Positions 7,260 to 10,161 of a stretch of DNA of 10,161 bases are shown in pieces. The notes under the pieces are model-generated. The model was not told where the DNA came from. It ran no database searches and saw only the letters and a list, made by a program, of their open reading frames with translations. The translations under genes and the position numbers were made by a program. The stretch comes from DTPS01 sp049591295 (lineage in GTDB: Bacteria > Acidobacteriota > UBA4820 > DSQY01): assembly GCA_049591295.1 (NCBI GenBank), contig JBAWEQ010000249.1, positions 1 through 10,161 on the forward strand, written 5' to 3'. The stretch's first letter is position 1. Every line of letters begins with the position of its first letter.

Positions 7260-7278
7260 GCGACTCCTAAGTAGTCGC
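7260..7278. repeat. Hairpin, 6-bp stem, between the small membrane gene and the HAD gene
   Basis: GCGACT (7260-7265) and AGTCGC (7273-7278) are perfect inverted arms around a 7-base loop. It lies downstream of the small membrane gene on the minus strand, directly next to the heptamer repeat. There is no clean T-run on the minus strand, so a terminator function is possible but unsupported. Confidence 0.35.
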
Positions 7279-7283
7279 CTTCT

Positions 7284-7325
7284 TCACTCTTTACTCTTCA
7301 CTCTTCACTCTTAACTCTTTACTCT
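7284..7325. repeat. Heptamer tandem repeat, six copies of TNACTCT
   Basis: Six adjacent 7-base units read TCACTCT, TTACTCT, TCACTCT, TCACTCT, TAACTCT and TTACTCT, varying only at the second position. On the minus strand they read as AGAGTGA/AGAGTAA/AGAGTTA. The array is intergenic, about 30 bases after the small membrane gene's stop, and a hairpin sits on its other side. Arrays of this kind can change copy number by slippage. Confidence 0.85.
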
Positions 7326-7356
7326 TTTCCCCCGCAGAGGCGCACCAGGCCACACC

Positions 7357-7629
7357 CTACGACACCACCCTCTGCCTGGCCCGCATCACCAGCAGACCGG
7401 CCGCCACGCCGAAGCCCGTGCCGATGAGCGAGCACGCCGCCGCCCATCGCGGCAGGGCCGCCAGGCGGTGCCAGTAAACGACCGGCGTGAGCCCGTACCA
7501 GAGCACCAACACGGCGCCGAAGACCGTGCGCTGCCCCCGCGGCCTCAACGGGCGGAACTCGTCGGGCACAAACAGAACCGTCAGATAAAAGCAGGCGCCC
7601 AGCACCCCGAACACCACCAAGTAGTTCAT
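7357..7629 (-). CDS. Small membrane protein of unknown function
   Basis: This is a 90-aa protein with about three hydrophobic segments: residues 2-19 (YLVVFGVLGACFYLTVLFV), about 36-50 (VFGAVLVLWYGLTPVVY) and about 62-80 (ACSLIGTGFGVAAGLLV). Short basic loops lie between them (RPLRPRGQR) and the C-terminus is basic (RARQRVV). I do not recognise the family; an inner-membrane location is inferred from the helices. ATG 7629 has GGGAG about 8 bases upstream. The frame extends to a GTG at 7677, but that extension would be made from the inverted repeat at 7651-7670 and is unlikely. GC content matches the left part of the window, not the HNH operon. Confidence 0.6.
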   Translation of the reverse strand: MNYLVVFGVLGACFYLTVLFVPDEFRPLRPRGQRTVFGAVLVLWYGLTPVVYWHRLAALPRWAAACSLIGTGFGVAAGLLVMRARQRVVS

Positions 7630-7860
7630 CTCTGTCGCTCCCAAGTCTTGGCCTCCTTCCCGAAGGAGGCGAACCACATGCTCGTCCCCAGGTCTTCAGT
7701 ATTGGTCAGTTAGGACGATAACAGTAGAGAATTGACCACCTTCCTCCGCTGTGGCATTTCAAGACGCCCCGTCTTTCCAGCACATGCCTTCTGCAAAACA
7801 GGCACGGTGTCCCCCCCAACGCTGACGGCCATCTTATAGAGCTGCCGGCCTTGCATCTCT
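7630..7860. other. Spacer between the HNH operon and the small membrane gene
   Basis: This 231-bp spacer marks the border between the lower-GC accessory module and the GC-rich section. It holds the inverted repeats at 7641-7670, a 6-bp inverted pair (TGGTCA near 7705 and TGACCA near 7733) and a short hairpin with arms AAGACG/CGTCTT at 7761-7775. A 60-codon open frame covers 7710-7892 but overlaps the end of the HNH gene and has no ribosome site or recognisable motif. Confidence 0.45.
7641..7670. repeat. Two abutting inverted repeats in the leader of the small membrane gene
   Basis: CCAAGTCTTGG (7641-7651) is an 11-base palindrome around a central T. It shares its last base with a second repeat whose 9-base arms GCCTCCTTC (7651-7659) and GAAGGAGGC (7662-7670) are separated by two bases. 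On the minus strand they end just before the GGGAG ribosome site of the gene starting at 7629. They could be an operator, a leader hairpin covering the ribosome site, or the end of the HNH transcript; no T-run follows. Confidence 0.6.
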
Positions 7861-9015
7861 CTATCTACAACTGGGAAGTGGGCCTGGAACAACGCGCAGC
7901 GCTTCCAAAGCAGCCAGTTCAGGATAACGCTGCGTGCCGGTCTTGTGGGCGATGAACTGCGGCATTTCGATGGGTCCGACCCACATGTCGCGCTGCGGAA
8001 CGGCTATATAAACCTCTCCGCACTTCCCATTAAACCGCTCGCCCCACAGGGAAGGGTCATCCGAGATGAATGCTGTCATTGGAGGTCTGCCGAAGATTGA
8101 GACCAAAAGGGCGAGTATTCCACCCGTGGGTACTATTGCCAGGCAATGGCCACCTTCCCAGGTCAGAATCCTTTCCAGGACCGGATCTTTTGGGAAGAAA
8201 CCGCTATGCGCAAATCCTAGAGACTGTCTTCTTTCAAAGTCCTTCTCCGCCAAGGCACCCCTAAGGACCTGCGCATGCTGCGAGTGGACAAATTTCTCCC
8301 CCAGAAGGTTGTAGCCGAGCCCCAATGCGAGCTTCGCGAGAAAACGTTCTTCAAAGCCTTGTTCCACGGCAAAACGGTTGGCCTTCTCCCGTTTGTCGCT
8401 ACGGAGATAGGCTTTGATCGCGTGAAGACGTCCCTGCTCCTCTTTATTGGGCTCATCGAAGTAAAAGGCTTGAGCTTTCGCGTCCGCCAGTGATAGGTTG
8501 CCGGCGAATCTCCGGGCAGCTTTGAATTGAGACCGAAGGGAGAGCAGGCAGACCGTGACCCAATAGGGGGCCTCTGTCGTCAGAAAGAGGTACACTTCAC
8601 CGGGATAGTTCCTTGCGAGAATCGGGTCGCCGCCCGCATAGGCCCTAAAGCGACTTTCACTCTTTGGGTGAAAGTGCAGAATTTGGTCACCGCAAGGCCC
8701 CAACCACATCTCACAGACCTCACCGTCCCTCACTGCTAAGTCTATTGGCTCGCCCATGAAATGCAGGGGAAGCGCTGCTGGCTTCGACGGGTCCATATAT
8801 TCCCTCGCTCCAAACGCCCTGTCTCCCTGCACGAAGAAATTCTTCATGAAGGCGCCGTCTACAAACAACCCGCACAACGCATTACATCGGGCGCAGACCG
8901 AACTCGTCATGAAGATGTCTGGCGATTTTTTCCCACCAAGAGACTCTGGAAATATATGCTCTAGGCTGGTTTGCTCCGAGCACGCAGCGGAAAGAGAGTA
9001 AAGGCAATTCGCCAT
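7861..9015 (-). CDS. HNH_5-type endonuclease domain protein
   Basis: This is a 384-aa protein whose N-terminus resembles the HNH_5 nuclease family: LEHIFPESLGGKK (H20 the likely metal-activating histidine) followed by SSVCARCNALCG (C41, C44, N45) and D53. In typical members a first CxxC zinc knuckle opens the protein; here it reads CLYS (C4, S7), with C12 the only other nearby cysteine, so the zinc site may be altered. The remaining 320 residues match nothing I recognise and may recognise a target or partner. The likely activity is metal-dependent cleavage of DNA. ATG 9015 lies three bases after the stop of the HEPN-like gene, with AAGGA inside that gene's end as ribosome site, so the two are co-expressed. 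G+C is near 50%, unlike the chromosome around it, which suggests horizontal acquisition. Confidence 0.72.
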   Translation of the reverse strand: MANCLYSLSAACSEQTSLEHIFPESLGGKKSPDIFMTSSVCARCNALCGLFVDGAFMKNFFVQGDRAFGAREYMDPSKPAALPLHFMGEPIDLAVRDGEVCEMWLGPCGDQILHFHPKSESRFRAYAGGDPILARNYPGEVYLFLTTEAPYWVTVCLLSLRSQFKAARRFAGNLSLADAKAQAFYFDEPNKEEQGRLHAIKAYLRSDKREKANRFAVEQGFEERFLAKLALGLGYNLLGEKFVHSQHAQVLRGALAEKDFERRQSLGFAHSGFFPKDPVLERILTWEGGHCLAIVPTGGILALLVSIFGRPPMTAFISDDPSLWGERFNGKCGEVYIAVPQRDMWVGPIEMPQFIAHKTGTQRYPELAALEALRVVPGPLPSCR

Positions 9016-9018
9016 GGA

Positions 9019-9885
9019 CTAATGTCCTTTCTCGCTTGGGCCGGGCTGAACGCGTTCATTGGGAGCGACGATTGATTGCAAAAAATCCAGCAATGAGATG
9101 CAACGAAAACTGTTGAGGCGAGTACCGTAATTCAGGGCGAGGCCGTGGAGCACTTCATGGCGATTCAAGGGTGGATTTAGCCTTGCCACTTCATCCCGAC
9201 ACATGCCTAGCCCTCCCACTACCTCCAATGGGGAGAGGAGCGAAGCCGTGAAAGGGTTCGTCTCCCCGCCTGGAATTTTCGAGGCGGTTCTGGGCTTGAG
9301 AGTTCGAGGATTGACGGAAAAAAGCTTGACCCCGAGGCGGTCCAAGCAGATGCCATCAGCTTGCGCAAGGAAAACGGGTATGGCTAGGCTGTACCTCCGT
9401 TGCTTGTGAGCTGTGAAAGCGGCCCGGAGGACTTTGGCTCGCGTTGGGAATTTCCTTAATAGTGCCTCTTGGATGCTCCTTTCATGCTTCCCAACGAATG
9501 CCGCCATTTCCCGATCCAAGCCGTCGGAATCATCTGCTTGCAGGAGCCTTGCCATTCGGTTCACCATGGATGCGGACATCTTACCTGACGGATACCAGCC
9601 TCTCTTACAAATCCCCTGAAAGACGAACCGATTAATTTCTGGCAGTGCCTGATACCATTCTTTGGTCTCCGCGGCTATGTTTCGCCAAGTCAGCTCAAAT
9701 TTTTCAATCTCTCTCTTAATATCCTCGATGTGCTGTGCGAAAGCTTTCTGCGCGGATTCGGCTATTTGCATGAACGCTTTCTGGAGAAGGGAGGCGAGAT
9801 CGGTCGTGGGAGAGTCTAACATTTCCGAATCGCTGGTCCCTCCAGTATTCTTCGCCCCCTTACCCACAGTCGGCTCTCCCCTCAC
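9019..9885 (-). CDS. HEPN-like putative ribonuclease, unknown family
   Basis: This is a 288-aa protein (GTG start at 9885), rich in helix. Residues from about 22 to 82 form an amphipathic or coiled-coil region (LASLLQKAFMQIAESAQKAF and a charged run after it). The middle contains FQGICKRGWYPSG and RRYSLAIPVFLAQADGI. The C-terminus has NRHEVLHGLALNYGTRLNS, where R242-HEVL-H247 fits the Rx4-6H catalytic motif of HEPN ribonucleases with a polar residue after the arginine. The helix ISLLDFL follows, as is usual after that motif. The HEPN call rests on this motif and the helical context, not on a database hit. The start overlaps the methyltransferase TGA as GTGA, with AGGGGA 7 bases upstream; a GTG one codon earlier and an ATG at 9822 are alternatives. 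It is coupled on both sides. G+C is near 50%. Confidence 0.65.
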   Translation of the reverse strand: MRGEPTVGKGAKNTGGTSDSEMLDSPTTDLASLLQKAFMQIAESAQKAFAQHIEDIKREIEKFELTWRNIAAETKEWYQALPEINRFVFQGICKRGWYPSGKMSASMVNRMARLLQADDSDGLDREMAAFVGKHERSIQEALLRKFPTRAKVLRAAFTAHKQRRYSLAIPVFLAQADGICLDRLGVKLFSVNPRTLKPRTASKIPGGETNPFTASLLSPLEVVGGLGMCRDEVARLNPPLNRHEVLHGLALNYGTRLNSFRCISLLDFLQSIVAPNERVQPGPSEKGH

Positions 9886-10161
9886 CACAGCTTCCCCTGG
9901 CCTTCTTTTTCTTTGCCCTTTCTGGGCGCCTGTTTGAAGGTGGCGGCGGGGGCGAATCTTGGGAGTTCGGGGCGGTGGCCGCTGAGGAGGGCTTCTATGG
10001 TGAGGATCTGGAGCTTGGGGACGCCGCGGCCCTTGAAGTGTTCGGGCTCGTAGAAGCCGGCGGTGGCGGCCTCCTTGGTCATGGGGTCGGTGGGCTCTTC
10101 GAGGGTGAGGAAGAGGCCCACGGCGGCCTTCTCGCGCTCGATGACGCTCTTGAAGTCGCGG
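9882..10161 (-). CDS. Probable site-specific DNA methyltransferase, C-terminal end (partial)
   Basis: Only the last 93 residues are in the window; the frame is open to the right edge and the start and catalytic motifs lie outside. The segment has the pattern that ends many adenine/cytosine-N4 DNA methyltransferases of Mod-like type: AAVGLFLTLEEPTDPMTKEA, ATAGFYEPEH, then VPKLQILTIEALLSG and a basic tail (TFKQAPRKGKEKE). This assignment is from memory of the family. The gene is GC-rich, whereas the two genes coupled behind it are not. The stop codon overlaps the next gene's GTG by four bases, so methylation and the HEPN/HNH proteins appear to belong to one operon. Confidence 0.65.
   Translation of the reverse strand, partial: RDFKSVIEREKAAVGLFLTLEEPTDPMTKEAATAGFYEPEHFKGRGVPKLQILTIEALLSGHRPELPRFAPAATFKQAPRKGKEKEGQGKLW

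Noticed and set aside
7761..7775. Short hairpin AAGACG-CCC-CGTCTT as a terminator for the HNH operon
   Set aside because: The stem is only six base pairs and no T-run follows on the minus strand.
7710..7892. 60-codon minus-strand frame after the HNH gene
   Set aside because: It overlaps the HNH gene end, has no ribosome site and no recognisable sequence.
1..10161. CRISPR array, tRNA, rRNA, insertion sequence or integrase
   Set aside because: No regularly spaced repeats, tRNA-like or rRNA segments, or transposase/integrase motifs were seen on either strand.

Overview
The window is a GC-rich bacterial chromosome segment, at roughly 70% G+C over most of its length. Every gene I accept lies on the minus strand, so transcription runs from right to left. 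The gene content is a single bacterial dynamin-like GTPase, CrcB next to a DUF190-CBS protein, a COG4087-type phosphatase and a GT39-like transferase. With GTG starts and short A+G-rich heptamer repeats, this suggests a high-GC Gram-negative lineage such as Acidobacteriota or a deltaproteobacterial-type group. No marker gene is present, so the taxonomy is a guess.

Right end (about 10161 to 7861) is an accessory module. It starts with the C-terminal tail of a probable DNA methyltransferase that runs off the window. A 288-aa protein with a HEPN-like Rx4H motif follows through a 4-base GTGA overlap. Three bases after its stop comes an HNH_5-type endonuclease. The last two genes are near 50% G+C, clearly lower than the rest. 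This trio looks like an uncharacterised restriction or defence operon and is the best candidate here for an undescribed system.

Middle (about 7860 to 4643) begins with 230 bases without a gene, then a small three-helix membrane protein with inverted repeats in its leader. Next come a heptamer tandem repeat, a small HAD phosphatase and a GT39-family membrane glycosyltransferase that starts 18 bases after the HAD stop. The last 68 bases of the HAD gene occur again just beyond the glycosyltransferase gene (66 of 68 identical, same orientation, including the stop codon). The glycosyltransferase therefore sits between two copies of the HAD 3' end, as if a 1.74-kb unit had been inserted at or duplicated from the end of that gene.

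Left part (4642 to 209) holds two compact units. The first is a coiled-coil protein translationally coupled (GTGA) to a zinc-ribbon/HEAT-like protein of unknown role. The second is crcB (fluoride channel), followed by a DUF190 protein with four CBS domains and then a dynamin-like GTPase. The first 208 bases hold no gene I can support but contain three strong GC-rich hairpins.
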